The notes below the pieces were generated by a model. The model saw nothing but the letters and a program-made list of their open reading frames with translations. It was not told where the DNA came from and made no database searches. This document shows, one piece after another, positions 10,921 to 22,869 of a stretch of 64,000 nucleotides of DNA (its first letter is position 1; every line of letters starts with the position of its first letter). The DNA is from Rhizophagus irregularis (lineage: Eukaryota > Glomeromycota > Glomeromycetes > Glomerales > Glomeraceae). The DNA is taken from positions 2,687,501 through 2,751,500 of the forward strand of contig NC_089438.1 of the NCBI RefSeq assembly GCF_026210795.1. The letters run 5' to 3'. The translations under genes were made by a program, and so were the position numbers.

Positions 10921-11539
10921 TTTAAAAAGTAAAATAAAGAAAAAATTGAGTTAAAGATTGGTTTATTAACTTTTAAAGATTGGCTTTAACTTCATCTAAA
11001 AGAAGGTAATCTGAAGCTAAAACCGTTATATTCAATACAGCACGTGTTATCATTTCGGGCAATCTTATTGATCAGCCAATATTATAGTTAAAAAAAAGTT
11101 AATTCGAGATCTGGCTATAAATCAGTGAAAATTACTATCTAAAAATGGGGTGAAATTTTGTAGATCACTTAACAAAATTCATTTAATCGGCATTTTTGTG
11201 GATAAGATATCACTGCATTTAGTGTAACAAAATGAAAATGTTACACAATATTTTATAGCAGAAAAACCACAGCTTTCAAATGAATTATTAATTTCCTATC
11301 CAATAAAAATAAAAAAATAACTTGTCTTTGTGGCGACGGCAGATTCTTGGGAAAAAACTATTATGAACTTTCTTATTAATTGCCGGTTATAAATTATTCA
11401 TTTTATGATTTATTATAACACAAAAGACGTTATACACTCAATAAACCTATTATTATTTCATTTTTTGCAAATTTTATGTTTTTTAATTGTTGGTAACGAA
11501 TGACCTTTTAAGGCAATATCTTTATTATTATTCCTAATT
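10921..11539. other. Non-coding, no gene seen
   Basis: AT-rich sequence between the hairpin array and the gene remnant at 11540. No long ORF and no clear repeat family. Confidence 0.4.
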
Positions 11540-12217
11540 TTACAAATTATTATAATTCAAAACTCTAGTTGCAGCCTCTTCACGATGCTCTCTGGTAGTT
11601 TTTGATATCCAATTTTGAATTGTGGTAACTTTTGGAACGTCGTCTTTGTCAATCTCACCTTCCTGTGCACACTTTTCCAACTCACGTTGCATATCTTGAG
11701 CGGTATAACGGTTACTTTTATCTGCATTACCTGCCATAAAATATCCTTCTAATAGTGCTCTCACTTGATTTGTCATCCTTTTTCCTGCTCCCTTTTTACC
11801 AAATTTTTGGTTCTCCTTTAGAGCCCAGCCGATTTGCAGTGGATATACTTCCTTGACATCACTAAATAACGAATAAACAAATAGGTAAGTAAATGTTCAT
11901 TATCTTTGGTATAATAAATTGAGTGTAAAACATACCATCGTATAGTTTGGCTGTTTGTTACATCTACTAACACACCAACTATTCTTTCTGGTTCTATATA
12001 ATATATGTTATATAATTCAAATATCAAAAACTTTGAACGAAAGCATTAATCATTGCTAATTAATCTTACCCAATTTTTTGCGTTCTACTTCTTTATTTAA
12101 TTCTTTATCTAGATTAATTACTAATTCTTCTTTATTTTCCTTTCCATTCAATTCTATTCCTCTAGATTGTAATTTTTTTACAAGAACTTGTTTTGTAAGA
12201 CGTTCTGGTCGAATAAG
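11540..12217 (-). pseudogene. Remnant of a multi-exon gene with SAP-like motif and C-terminal GWALKENQ domain
   Basis: Three exons can be read leftwards. The first (about 12217-12071) gives VLIRPERLTKQVLVKKLQSR and GIELNGKENKEELVINL, resembling a SAP DNA-binding motif, then GTAAG. The second (about 12000-11945) gives EPERIVGVLVDVTNSQTIR. The third (about 11865-11540) gives EVYPLQIGWALKENQKFG, KKGAGKRMTNQVRALLEGYF and NRYTAQDM, ending at TAA. The third exon resembles a C-terminal module I associate with zinc-finger proteins of transposon origin. The 5' end is cut by the inverted-repeat element at 12218-12655. Function is not established. Confidence 0.45.
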
Positions 12218-12655
12218 GACTGGGAAAACTTATAATAAGGGTCACCGGACAATAGTAAAATGATGGTTTTGCCCAAATTAATAAAAATTTTTCTTAAGTA
12301 ATTAAACTAAAAATCTAATAAATCATACAGAAATGTCTGAAAAATAAAATGAATCATAAATTATTCTTTTAATATCAATATTAACTGAGATCATTAAATT
12401 TTCTGAAAAAAAATTTATAATAACGCGAACCACTTTTTAAAAAATTTACTAATTATGCGAACCACCTTTTTGTGTTACACAGAATATATAAAAATCTAAA
12501 TTGAGTGTATAAATCATGCATTTAACTCTAAACTTAAACAGATAAGTTTAATCCACACATTTTGGCTTCATTAAAAATTGTATATATAAAAAATTCAATG
12601 GATTTTACTAGTGTGCCGGGTACTACAGTGACCTCCATTATAGGTTTTCCCAGTC
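12218..12655. mobile_element. MITE-like element with imperfect terminal inverted repeats
   Basis: The left end GACTGGGAAAACTTATAATA and the right end (reverse complement GACTGGGAAAACCTATAATG) are inverted repeats, followed on both sides by a GGTCAC block. About 440 bp, no coding capacity. No convincing target duplication was found. Confidence 0.6.
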
Positions 12656-12669
12656 TTGTTGAATATCTA

Positions 12670-15600
12670 TTACAGTAATATCTCATTAATTACTAATACT
12701 ATCCTATTGCAAGAAAGAATATGAAAAGAATAAAACTGACAAAATTGAAGGTGAAAAAGTGCAAATGGGAAATTTTGTGAAGCAATCGGTAAAGAATCAA
12801 AATAATTTCCATGATACATACGTTCTGAATTAGGAGGTGGAATTTCCCAATTAGAATTTGAAATAGTAGGGGTGGATATATTTGGATTAGGTTTTTCAAT
12901 TTCACGCTTTTGTAATTTTTCTAATTGCGTAGGAGTAAATGTAGTCCAAGGTCCAAGATTGGGTATAGACCGTGCTAATATACATCCCTCAAAATCTCCA
13001 GAGGTTGGCCATTGCCATTCAAACCAATTTGAATTGCCTGGCAACGTATTACTTCCACTCCCTTTATTGGTAATATTATTTATTACAATTTTGTAATAAA
13101 ATGATAGATGTAATTAATAATGAAAAAAAATTTATTTTACATATTGCGTTGTAATAATTTACACAATTATAAAAATACATGATGCAAATTTTATAATTAT
13201 ATAATATACCACGATCTCGATTAGGTACCAACTGAGCTACAGAAGTTCCCCAAATATCTTGAATTGCATTTTCAATATCTTTTCCTGTTTGAATATCAAA
13301 TCCCAACCGAACATAACGATTTATTGCATGCGAAATCTGTTATAACAACCCAAATTAGCTTAGTGTATATATTACAAAAATACATATAATTGGATATTAA
13401 TTTACCTGTGCATGATGAGAGTCTATAGCCATTTTAGCTTCACCAGCTTCAAGAAAAACCCATTTCTTAACCTTTACATTATACCATTTTGGCCAAAAAG
13501 CCATAATTATCATTAAATCCGCGTTGTGGTAATGACCACCATTATCAGACATTATAATAACGAATTCTGGTCGTGAATCTAATGTTTCAAGAACAGCGTG
13601 AAGTGAAGTGGCCGTAAACCAAGAATCTTGTCGGGTATCTGGAGACCAATGGTCAAATGCTTGTACTTGAAGTTTGGTTGAAGTGGGTATTGTTGTATAT
13701 ACTAAAATAGCTAAAGTGCAATGACCAATCCTTTTTGCCAAACCAATCACTTTTTGTTTCTCGAGCAGTCTTTGGCAAAATTTTCATCTTGTAATCAACT
13801 AGAAAAAGAGCAGTCTTTTCATCTAATGCTAACAAATTGGCATTAAATTGGGCGTTCAAATAAACTTTTCTTGTTTGATGTGCAAGATAATATAACAAAT
13901 GTTCCTTCATATTAAGAAGATCATTATAATTTGTTTCATTACTATGAGTTTTAATATCAGCGAAAAAGTTGAAGAATTCTTGACATTCATTACATGTTAA
14001 TGTGTGAGATTCTGTGCATTGGTTAAAAGCATAAAGTAAATAATGGTTTATACATGGATCGTGGGAAGTCTTGCCATTTGAAGTTACATGAAAATGTTGT
14101 TCATAATCACGTTTTAAAAATCTTTTCAGATTTTCACAGCGTACTATTAGTTGTTTCTAATGTTAAAAAGGAAAAGTTTAGTTTTACTAATAATTTAGTA
14201 TTTCGTATTTAAATTTACTAAATTACTAATAAATCAAATAAATAAATACCTGTATATAAGATTGTGTAATATACTTGTTAATGTATTCAATAAGATCTGA
14301 AAAAATTTCATATCCATATTTTTGACAGGTTAAACACAAACCACCCAAATTTTCATGATAAATATATTTATTTCCTTCCAGCTTGGTAAAAAATGTTGTT
14401 CGTTGAATTCCATCTGGATATTGTTCATGATATTTTTTCCAAAGTGCTGTTTTTATTTGCTTAAGATAATGCACAGGTTCATTAGTTGCTGCATCTGTTT
14501 TATATGAATTTATTACGACATGTGCTTTATCCATTAAAAAAGCCTGTAATTGTTCTTGCATCTCAGTTGATAATTTTTCACGTGTTATTACAGGTTTATT
14601 CCAAACTTGACCACCAGTACCATGTATGAGAGCATGATTTCGTGCATAACGAATTGCATCATTTGATACCTAAAAAAATTTACATTAGTAATTATTGATA
14701 ATCAAAAAACCAGTCAAAAGCGCAAATTACTTACATTCAAATTACTTTTAATTTCCTCGTAAGGAAATTTTTTAGCAATGATAGATAAAATACGAGTTTT
14801 TCCATCATACCCATTTTTGTTAATATTTACTGCCTCCCAAAATGAATCCCAAAAAATCTCAGTTTTATTTTGAAAATGAACTGGTATTGGATTAATAAAT
14901 CCTTGCTTGTATAGTATCATCAGATTTTTTTGATCAACAGTTGGAGCGGAAGATCTAGACCAAAACTCACACTTTAAAATAAACAAATATTAGTTAATAT
15001 TCACTAATTATTCAATTATTCTTATCAATTTACTAACCTCTGATTGTTCCTTAGTAAAGGGAGTAATTTTTGTACATCCCACATTTTTCAACATTGATTT
15101 CCATGCACGTAACTCTCGATCATTGATATTGTGATTAAATGGATATAATTTTTTAAATTGTGTTCGCAGTTCTATTATAGTAGATGTTTCAGAGCGCCAA
15201 TCATTAAATAACAATTGCCAGTTGATAATTGCTGGAATTTGTCGTCTAAGATGATGTGAATACATTCTTCTCATCACGTCATCATCATTCCATTCTTCTA
15301 ATGTACAACTAGGCGTTGACAAAACCAATTGTTGTATTTTGTTATTTTCCAGCCCAAACAATTCTTTTCCTTCATATTGTTGTAAAATTGCAACTTCTTT
15401 CCATACCAATTCTGGATTATTATCAACATAAATATTACATATTTCATTTTCTGAGTATATTGTGACCTGACAATAATCATCCTCTAATTCCTGGACAAAG
15501 ACACATCTTTTTTTTCGATATGTGTATATAAAAGAAGTCTTATATCCCGTTCCAGCAAAATTCCATTCATTATTATTAGATTTTCCAATTCCTAATACCC

Positions 15601-16447
15601 ATATATTTAATTTTCCTAAAGGAAATAGGAAAGCACGAAATGGTAAATCCTTTAGTAATGCTTCAGAAATAATTGGTATGTCAAACCCCATTACTGCAGG
15701 CCCCGAATATTTGGCATTTGTCTGAAAGATCTCTTTATAAACGCTATTAACTGCAGCTGTAAGTGATTCGCAGAGTTCACTTTGAATACCATCACATTTG
15801 CAAATATATCCAGGTATTTGACCATAATTTGAAAAGGTTTCAACAACCTCAATAATAAAGTCCCGGTCTTTTAAATTAACTAGAGTTTTCATACGTAGGA
15901 CCCCGGATATCTCCAAAACAGGTCATAAGTCACACTTTCGGCAGATTGGCCCATTTTTCAGGGCTCAAAAAATCGTTTTTTGTAAATATCTCGGCATCCA
16001 GTAGTCCAATTTTGATAAACTTTTTTTTAAATTGTAGAGCTAAATGAGGGCTACAAAATAAAAAAAGTTCATTAAATTTGAATTACTGGATGCTGAGATA
16101 TTTACAAAAAACGATTTTTAGAGTTTCAGCAAAAGGGGGTGTTTTTGGCCAAAAGTCCATTATGACCTTTATATTAGATATCCGGGGTCCTTCATACGTA
16201 ATCTAATAGGGTGAAGAAATATTGGATTTTCACGTTTTTTAGAAGGTCTAGAAATCCACCAATTATGACAAAAAGGCCCATAATGTAGAGCGTCCACTAT
16301 TAGGCCTGAAGAAATTAATGTAACTGTGTATTCTTTATGTTTAGGCATAAGTTTATATGAGGAAGTGAAAGATTCTAAAACGCGTTGTATTGTATAAGAT
16401 CACTTATCCCCAAATGTATATTGATTACACTGGTCAGAATAGTCCAT
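12670..16447 (-). pseudogene. FY-rich-like plus DDE-transposase-like multi-exon gene, split by a MITE
   Basis: Leftwards from a possible ATG at 16447, exon 1 carries SYTIQRVLESFTSSYKL and HYGPFCHNWWISRPSKKREN. A 295-bp MITE then interrupts it, and the exon resumes with MKTLVNLKDRDF. GYKTSFIYTYRKKRCVFVQE followed by WKEVAILQQYEGKELFGL resembles paired FYRN/FYRC chromatin domains. Four further introns (for example 15020-14969 and 13405-13343) keep the frame. The core has D in LVDYKMK (~13795), D in MSDNGGHYHN (~13545) and E in FLEAGEAK (~13450), a DDE-like triad; then DSHHAQ, ISHAINRYVRLGFDI and WFEWQWPTSGDFEG. A one-base slip lies at ~13715 and a possible TGA at 16402-16400. The C-terminus ends next to the 12218-12655 element. 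The DDE and FYR assignments are by motif only. Confidence 0.65.
15897..16191. mobile_element. 295-bp palindromic MITE with 8-bp target duplication
   Basis: The ends are inverted repeats AGGACCCCGGATATCT. The flanks are direct repeats TCATACGT at 15889-15896 and 16192-16199. Inside, ATCTCGGCATCCAGTA (about 15990) and its inverted partner (about 16085-16105) make most of the element fold back. An 8-bp duplication fits hAT-type insertion, although the first base is A. It sits in an exon of the FYR/DDE-like gene; without the element and one duplication the frame joins up. A half copy of the same family is at 21313-21358. Confidence 0.88.
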
Positions 16448-17280
16448 TTCGGCAAAATTTTAAATTGCCGAATGTTGGACGAAATTCGGTCTGACATTAG
16501 CCGATCAGTACCAAAAAAATCGGCAACTAATTTTATGGACGATTTGCACCATAACACCTGCCACTCGCAATTAGAAATTGGCAAAGTTTCGGAATTAGTT
16601 AAAAAAATCGGCTGTATATATCAATAAAATTCGAACCTGCCATGCAAATAAAATTCGTCATAAACAATCGACTATTCATTTAAAAACCGATATTGATTTA
16701 ATTTGCCGATTTGCAAAAATAAATAAAATCGACCATAATAATTTTGATGAAATTTAGCAAATTTAAGTTTTAAAACTGATTTTATTTCGATTGATTTACC
16801 AATTATTTTAATTAAATCAATTAAATCGCAAAAATTTCCTACAAAAATAGTGAAAATTTCCTACGAAAATAATACTAAAATAATACAAAAATAATAAAAA
16901 TTTCCTACAACAATAATACTAAAATAATACGAAAATAATACTAAAATAATACGAAAATAATATGAAAATAATACGAAAATAATACGAAAATAATACTAAA
17001 ATAATAAAAATTTCCTACGAAAATAATACTAAAATAATACGAAAATAATAAAAATTTCCTACAACAATAATACAAAAATAATACGTAAATAATACGTAAA
17101 CAATACGAAAATAATACGAAATAATACTAAATTAATAAAAATTTCCTACGAAAATAGAAAAATTCAATCCACAATTCCACAAAAAATCCCATAATTTTCA
17201 AAAAAAAATCCAAAAAAAACTGACGAATTCACAATCTAAAATTCGAAAAAAAAAGTTAGTATAATAAAAATTCAAACAAA
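16448..17280. repeat. Non-coding, ending in an AAATAATAC low-complexity tract
   Basis: 16448-16840 shows nothing recognisable. From about 16845 to 17160 the sequence is a degenerate satellite of ACGAAAATAAT and AAAATTTCCTAC phrases. Short ORFs here are not supported. Confidence 0.6.
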
Positions 17281-18724
17281 AATTAAAGTACAAATTTATA
17301 CCATTTGTCTGTTTCATCTTCCATTTCCGGCGATTCTTCCACTCCCATTGGTTCCGATTCTTCCACTCCCGTTGGTTCTGATTCTTCCATTTCCGTTGGT
17401 TTCGATTCTTCCATTCCCGTTGGTTCCGAATCTTCTATTACCACTATTTCGTCCATCTCCGCCGATACTTCTGCATCTTCCGCCATTATTAGATTCTCCA
17501 TCATTTGAATCGGCGTCTCCGGCTCAGAAAAGTCGGAATCGGCCGGCGTATTCTGCTCCACATAGGTCCAATTTGGAGCACCTCGTGGATGACGAGAGAC
17601 GATATTATATATCTCATCGTCATAATTTCACGTTCGTATCAATTGTGCAGATTGAAGAGAGAAAGCGTGTTGGTCCAAGACATTTCGTAATAAATCTATT
17701 AACTATTATTAGAAAAAAAATCAATCCTATTACGAAAAAAATAATACAAATAAAAAATAAAAAATAAAAAATGCGACAAATAAGTTATCGAACCTCTTCA
17801 GATCTCCAAGACGGATTATAAACATTGATATGTCTTTTACCGTCTGGTTGCTCCTCATCCGATTCAGAATACTCTGGAGAGTGATATCGGTTGTCACTTA
17901 AAACATTCAAAAGTTCTTTTTGATCATAATTCTCCAGTTTTTCATCATTTTTGTCAAAAAGTGATTTTGCGCCTTTAACTCGATGTGCCTTTTTCTATAT
18001 TTAAAGTTTCGACGAATGATGAGATTTTTTTTTTTTTGAAATAATAAAGAAATTATTTACCTCATTTAACTGATTTAACCGATTGTTTTGATGTAGACGG
18101 CGATTATCTTTGTCTAAAGTGCCGCGTTGTTTATATAACAAGCGCACTCTGCGATGTTTATGTAAAGCGGAGAGCCAAGACTTGACTTGCCTGTATCGTG
18201 GAGTATACCTTGGCTTCATCGCTTCAATTAGTTGAGGTATAACCTGTCGAAGAATTTCATCATTCGACTCACTGGTAAACTTTTCATTGTATTTTAATTC
18301 TAGTTCAATCGGAAAAGTTTTTAGAATCATCTTCATCTCAGCCTAAATTGTACAAAATATCAGTTTAGCGAGCGTTAAAAGTATACATTAAAAGAGGATT
18401 TTTGGACGAACCCTAGCTTCTTCTTCATCTACTTCCATTTCATCTTCAGAATCGCGCACAAGATTTTTTCCTTTCCTACGCTTTGTTGGTCATTGATCCT
18501 CTTCAAATTCGATATCTTGAAGGTCAGATGAATGTCGGTGACGCAAGCCATCATTTTCCTGACTAAGTATATTGTTATACGATTGTAATTGGCCAACGTC
18601 TAGCCGTAGGTCACGCAACTCGCCATTTGTATTATCTAGTTGCCGATTTAATTCGTCGATTCTTCCCCGTAAGCAGGCATTTTCTTCTTGGAGATCATAC
18701 GTTTCTAAAAAAACGTTAAAGTCG

Positions 18725-18925
18725 ACCAGAACGGCGTTAATTCTCTCCTATATGGTTCGGCGGTGCGTACATTGCTCCTATAAGGTCTGGCGGTGCGTAC
18801 ATTGCTCCTATAAGGTCCGGCGATGCGTACATTGCTCCTATACGGTTCGGTAGTGCGTGTAATGAGCGTTAATTCCCTATGTACATTGCTCCTATATGGT
18901 TCGGCTATACGTGTAATGGGCGTTA
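18725..18925. repeat. Tandem 30-bp repeats inside the decayed gene
   Basis: GCGTACATTGCTCCTATA with GGTTCGGCGGT variants repeats four to five times. On the minus strand it encodes YRSNVRTAEP-type units. Confidence 0.8.
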
Positions 18926-19054
18926 ATTCCCTATGTACAGTTACATTACGAATTGGTGGTACCATCCTGCTTTGTTGCGAGTACAAGCTGGATGGTACCA
19001 CTAAGCGAAATGGCCCATTATCTTCCGAAGCTTCTGGTATCAACGTTTGTTTTT

Positions 19055-19500
19055 GAGTTTTAGTAAAACTGGAACCGGAAGCTGCAGATTCCTGTTTCGA
19101 CGTTTGTTTTTGAGTTTTGATAGAACCAGAACCGGAAGCTGCGGATTCCTGTTTTGACGTTTGTTTTTGAGTTTTGGTAAAACTGGAACTGGAAGCTGCG
19201 GATTCCTGTTTTGACGTTTATTTTTGAGTTTTGATAGAACCGGAACCGGAAGCTGTGGATTTCTGTTTCGATGTTTGTTTTTGAGTTTTGGTAAAACTGG
19301 AACCAGAAGCTGCGGATTCCTGTTTTGATGTTTGTTTTTGAGTTTTGGTAGAACTGGAACCGGAAGCTGCGGATTCCTGTTTCGATGCTTGTTTTTGAGT
19401 TTTGGTAGAACTGGAACCGAAAGCTGCGGATTCCTGTTTCGATGCTTGTTTTTGAGTTTTAATAGAACCGGAACCGGAAGCTGCAGATTGTTGTTTTGAT
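19055..19500. repeat. Tandem 54-bp coding repeats (about eight copies)
   Basis: GTTTGTTTTTGAGTTTTG followed by GGAAGCTGCGGATTCCTG, period 54 bp. On the minus strand this gives 18-residue Ser/Gln/Lys-rich repeats in one frame. One unit carries the TAA at 19218-19220. Confidence 0.85.
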
Positions 19501-19929
19501 ATCGACGTTTGTTTGGGAGAATCAGAACTTACAAATTCCTGTGATGAAGTTTGTTTGTGAGACTCTTGACGACTTTTTTCGACACTTTTTTTTCCAGATC
19601 GTTTCATTCTTTATAGAGATTTTAATAAACAGAAGAATAGTAAAATTAGTAAATAAAGTAGAACTTTCTTTCAAAATGACGAAAAATATTGTTCGATTTA
19701 TATAAAAGTTACGTTTGACGATCAATATAAAAATGTATTGCAGATTTTATAAAAATTTTATAAAAATTACAAGAATTGTTTATCGAAAAAATAAAATTAT
19801 TTTTGCAAAAAAAATTCGATTAATGGAGCTTTATAAATTCAAAATTCAAAATAAGATTTCCTGGGAAAAAGTCTATTTGATAAAAATAAAACTGAAATTT
19901 GATTTAAAAGTTAATTAATCGTTAAAAAA

Positions 19930-20440
19930 AAGTTTAATCGAAATTAGACTTTTATTACTTTTATCAAATCAATTACTAACGGATCAAATTTAACCGAAAT
20001 TTTTAAATTAAAAAAAATTCTCATGATTGAAAATTTAATTAATCGAAATCTCGAAATTAAACTTTTATTAAATCAATTACTAACAGATCAAATTTAACCA
20101 AAATTTTCAAATTAAAAAAAATTCTCATGATTGAAAATTTAATTAATCGAAATCTCGAAATTAAACTTTTATTAAATCAATTACTAACAGATCAAATTTA
20201 ACCAAAATTTTCAAATTAAAAAAAATTCTCATGATTGAAAATTTAATTAATCGAAATCTCGAAATTAAACTTTTATTAAATCAATTACTAACAGATCAAA
20301 TTTAACCGAAATTTTCAAATTAAAAAAAATTCTCATGATTGAAAATTTAATTAATCGAAATCTCGAAATTAAACTTTTATTAAATCAATTACTAACGGAT
20401 TAAATTTAACCGAAATTTTCAAATTAAAAAAAAAATTTCA
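19930..20440. repeat. Tandem repeat, about 106-bp unit, nearly five copies
   Basis: AATCGAAATCTCGAAATTAA recurs at about 106-bp spacing, with TTACTAACAGATCAAATTTA and ATTCTCATGATTGAAAATTT in each unit. Units are almost identical, so amplification is recent. Non-coding. It lies upstream of the transposase-like ORF at 20547. Confidence 0.85.
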
Positions 20441-20546
20441 TAAAATTTTAATTTTCAAGAGAAAAATTGACTTCATTTGTCAAAGTTTCGTTAAATTTTA
20501 AAGTACATATTAATTATAACCGATTCTTTATCAAATTTTATAAAAC

Positions 20547-21312
20547 ATGACGAGAAGAAGATCGATTAATCAAATTATGGGTTCGGAAAGGATAGCAAAC
20601 CGACTATCTTCTAAAAGGTTTAGCAAAAAAAAAACTAAAGTCCCTTGTTATTGTAACAAATGTAATGGAAAACTGGTTATAACACGAACCAAAATGCTTC
20701 ATGAAGCAGCAGAAAACACAACTGACTCGAATCTTAATAGTGGTTTGGCTTCATTGTTACTAATTAATCAAGAAGAGGATTCAACAATAACTTCGTTAGA
20801 AGAAAATCCGATAAATGAAGATATTTTGGTACCTCCATTAAATGAAGAGATTTCGGTAATAACTCCTTTAGAAGAAGATTCGACAACAATTCCATTAAAT
20901 GAAAAAGATAATTCGACAACTCCAGAATACAACGAAAACGAATATATTTTTTTACCTTGAAGACGTACAAAAAGCTACGCAAATCGCCCACAAATTATGC
21001 TCGAACATTCAGGAACAGAAGATTTGAGCAATTCTGATTATGAACAACATACTGATACTTCTTCTTCTGATGGCAATGAGTCAGATGATGAAACTTTTGC
21101 CGATACTTTTGAAAATTATTCACCACCAGATTTTAAATCATATCAAGAGGAAGAAAAAACAACAATCGATAATAAATTTTCATGGATTTTATTGTGGATA
21201 ATGACCTTCCGAAAAAAGTTCAATCTCCCTAAAACAGTGACCGAATCTCAACTAAAATTCATGAAAATAGTGTTAAAAGAAATTGGTGGAGACATTTACG
21301 ATAGCTTTCCTG
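20547..21312 (+). pseudogene. tnp2-like transposase, N-terminal part only
   Basis: The ATG at 20547 gives MTRRRSINQIMGSERIAN and a zinc-binding-like segment VPCYCNKCNGKLV typical of the N-terminus of these transposases. An acidic linker with PLNEEISVITPLEEDS repeats follows, then an in-frame TGA at 20958-20960 (CGA would read on: RRTKSYANRP). The frame continues through another acidic stretch to FSWILLWIMTFRKKFNLP and KEIGGDIYDSFP. At 21313 it runs into a MITE end and stops matching. The protein is non-functional: one stop, and the catalytic part is absent. Compare the unrelated, more C-terminal fragment at 2345-3889. Confidence 0.7.
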
Positions 21313-21358
21313 TTGGCCAAAAGTCCATTATGACCTTTATATTAGATATCCGGGATCC
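21313..21358. mobile_element. Solo end of the 15897-16191 MITE family
   Basis: GGCCAAAAGTCCATTATGAC and TAGATATCCGGGATCC match the right end of the complete element with one mismatch (GGGATCC for GGGGTCC). No left end is present, so this is a truncated insertion at the break point of the transposase ORF. Confidence 0.85.
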
Positions 21359-21504
21359 TATTTTACATGTAAAAACGCTGGAATCATTAGTTCTGGCGTT
21401 TTTTTTCAATTTTACATGTAAAAACTTAAATAAACATTTTCACAATGTTCTTTAATAAACAATGAAAAAAAGTTGCGAAAACGTTTCGCAACATTTTTTG
21501 TATA

Positions 21505-21709
21505 ATAGCTCGTTTGGCTCATGAGCCAGCTCGAGCTTTTGAGCCAAGTCTGTTACAGGCTCGAGCTTTTTGAGCTGAGCCTAATAACTGGCTCAAGCTC
21601 TTTCAAGCTGGCTCGTGAGCCACCAAGCCAATTTAATCATGGCTTGGCTTGGCTCAGCTTGAAAAGCTTGAGCCAGCTCATGAGCTAGCTTGGCTCGTGT
21701 AGAGCACTA
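21505..21709. mobile_element. Small element made of GAGCC/GGCTC repeats
   Basis: About 205 bp packed with GGCTCATGAGCC, AGCTCGAGCT and GCTTGGCT phrases in both orientations. The right end GAGCACTA matches the terminus of the hAT-type element at 37332-38137. The left end is degraded and no target duplication is visible. Confidence 0.6.
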
Positions 21710-22392
21710 ATTAGCCACATTCTTAGGTTCTTGAGAATTTTGGCTTTGCTTGGTAGTTAAAGCTTTTCGTCTTACTATATAATTACGAATAGAATTTTTT
21801 ATAAGAAAAAAAGGCTTCCCACGTTTCCCCTCTTATTCTCTTATTTTAAAATCACTTAAAATCTTCAGGCGTCAGATGGGCTGGAATCATTTTAGTTATT
21901 TAAAAAAGTGGCAAGAGAAGGGTCTAAGGTTGCTTGCCGAAACTTAGGGGTTTAGGCAAGATGGCGTTTTGCCAAAAAGTAAAATTCTGCCAAAACTATA
22001 TTAAAGTTATATTAAAAAACTGGCAAAACTTTGGAGAAAGACGAAACTGCCAAAACTGCTGAAACTCTGCCGAAACTATAATAAATCTATAGTAAAATTT
22101 TGATGAAACTAATCGTAGGATTTTGAAGAGGTTTAGACAAGCAACCTTAGAAGGGTTCCTTGTGTATTTTCTACAGTTGGTCACAGAGTTTACCCTTTGG
22201 CAAGTAGGAATCATTCTCTTTGGCATGGCGGAAAACAATACCAACCGTTATCTTTAGCCATAAAGAAATTATTGCGTGGGTAAGTTTTTTTTTTCGGTTA
22301 AAATTTTTTCCGGATTAAAATTTTTTTTTTTTGGAAAATAGTATAATTATGATATACTATTTATAATGACGTCTTACATATGAATTTTTTTA
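21710..22392. other. Non-coding, no gene seen
   Basis: AT-rich. It includes phrases built on CCAAAACT/AGTTTTGG (about 21970-22080) that suggest another degraded repeat, but no gene. ATACTATTTATAATGACGTC just left of the next element is nearly repeated on that element's right. Confidence 0.4.
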
Positions 22393-22869
22393 TAGAGGTT
22401 GGAACCGGTTAAGCTTAACCGGTTAATTAACCGGTTAAAACGGTTAACCGGTTAAAACATTTGTTAACCGGTTAAAAAACAATTTTTAAGTGGTTAAATT
22501 ATCCGGTTAAATTAACTGGTTAAAATGCGTAATTCTGGCCAAATTTACAGTGCCGGCCAGAATTATAAATCACGGGACTTCAGATAAAAGTTTAGCCACC
22601 AGGTAAGGAATTTTTTGTGTTATATATGCGGGCCGAAATTCATAGTGCCGGCCAGACAATTTTGGCCTTAATTTCGTCTTTCAGCTAGAGTTTTGTTTCG
22701 ATAGTGGTTTGGCCTAATTTTGGCCGGGATTAAAAATATATTTGATGCTAATCCTGGCCAAATTTTAATTCTGACTAGGATTGAGTTTTAACCGGTTAAT
22801 TAACCGGTTAAAGGTTTGGTTAACCGGTTATTAACCGGTTAAGACTTTTTGGACCGGTTCCAACCTCTA
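22393..22869. mobile_element. hAT-type non-autonomous element with AACCGGTT subterminal repeats
   Basis: 477 bp. The ends are inverted repeats TAGAGGTTGGAACCGGT. The flanks are TTTTTTTA direct repeats (22385-22392 and 22870-22877). Both subterminal regions are tandem TTAACCGGTTAA palindromes; the interior carries scattered GGCC-containing phrases. TAGNG ends and 8-bp duplications fit hAT. Confidence 0.85.

Larger units (their letters stand above)
17283..19607 (-). pseudogene. Repeat-rich coiled-coil protein of unknown function, decayed
   Basis: Exon 1 (19607-18412) starts MKRSGKKSVEKSRQESHKQT. It then has about eight 18-residue repeats (SKQESAASGSSSTKTQKQ), YRSNVRTAEP repeats, a coiled coil (YDLQEENACLRGRIDELN) and an acidic KRRKGKN region. 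Exon 2 (18342-18061) holds KSWLSALHKHRRVRLLYKQR. Exon 3 (17994-17794) ends NPSWRSEE. Exon 4 (17702-17283) has VSRHPRGAPNWTYVEQ and an acidic tail. All three introns are GT-AG and frame-keeping. In-frame stops lie at 19218-19220 (TAA where sister repeats have CAA), 18490-18492 and 17628-17630 (TGA). A T7 run at about 18715 is one T short of the frame. I recall similar proteins in Rhizophagus but know no function. Confidence 0.6.

Noticed and set aside
15897-15916. Start of the FYR/DDE ORF inside the MITE end
   Set aside because: The residues before MKTLVNLK are encoded by the MITE terminal repeat; the true frame continues on the other side of the insertion.
16385-16627. Overlapping ORFs on both strands at 16.4-16.6 kb
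   Set aside because: The minus ORF is out of frame with the FYR/DDE exon, and the plus ORF has no support.
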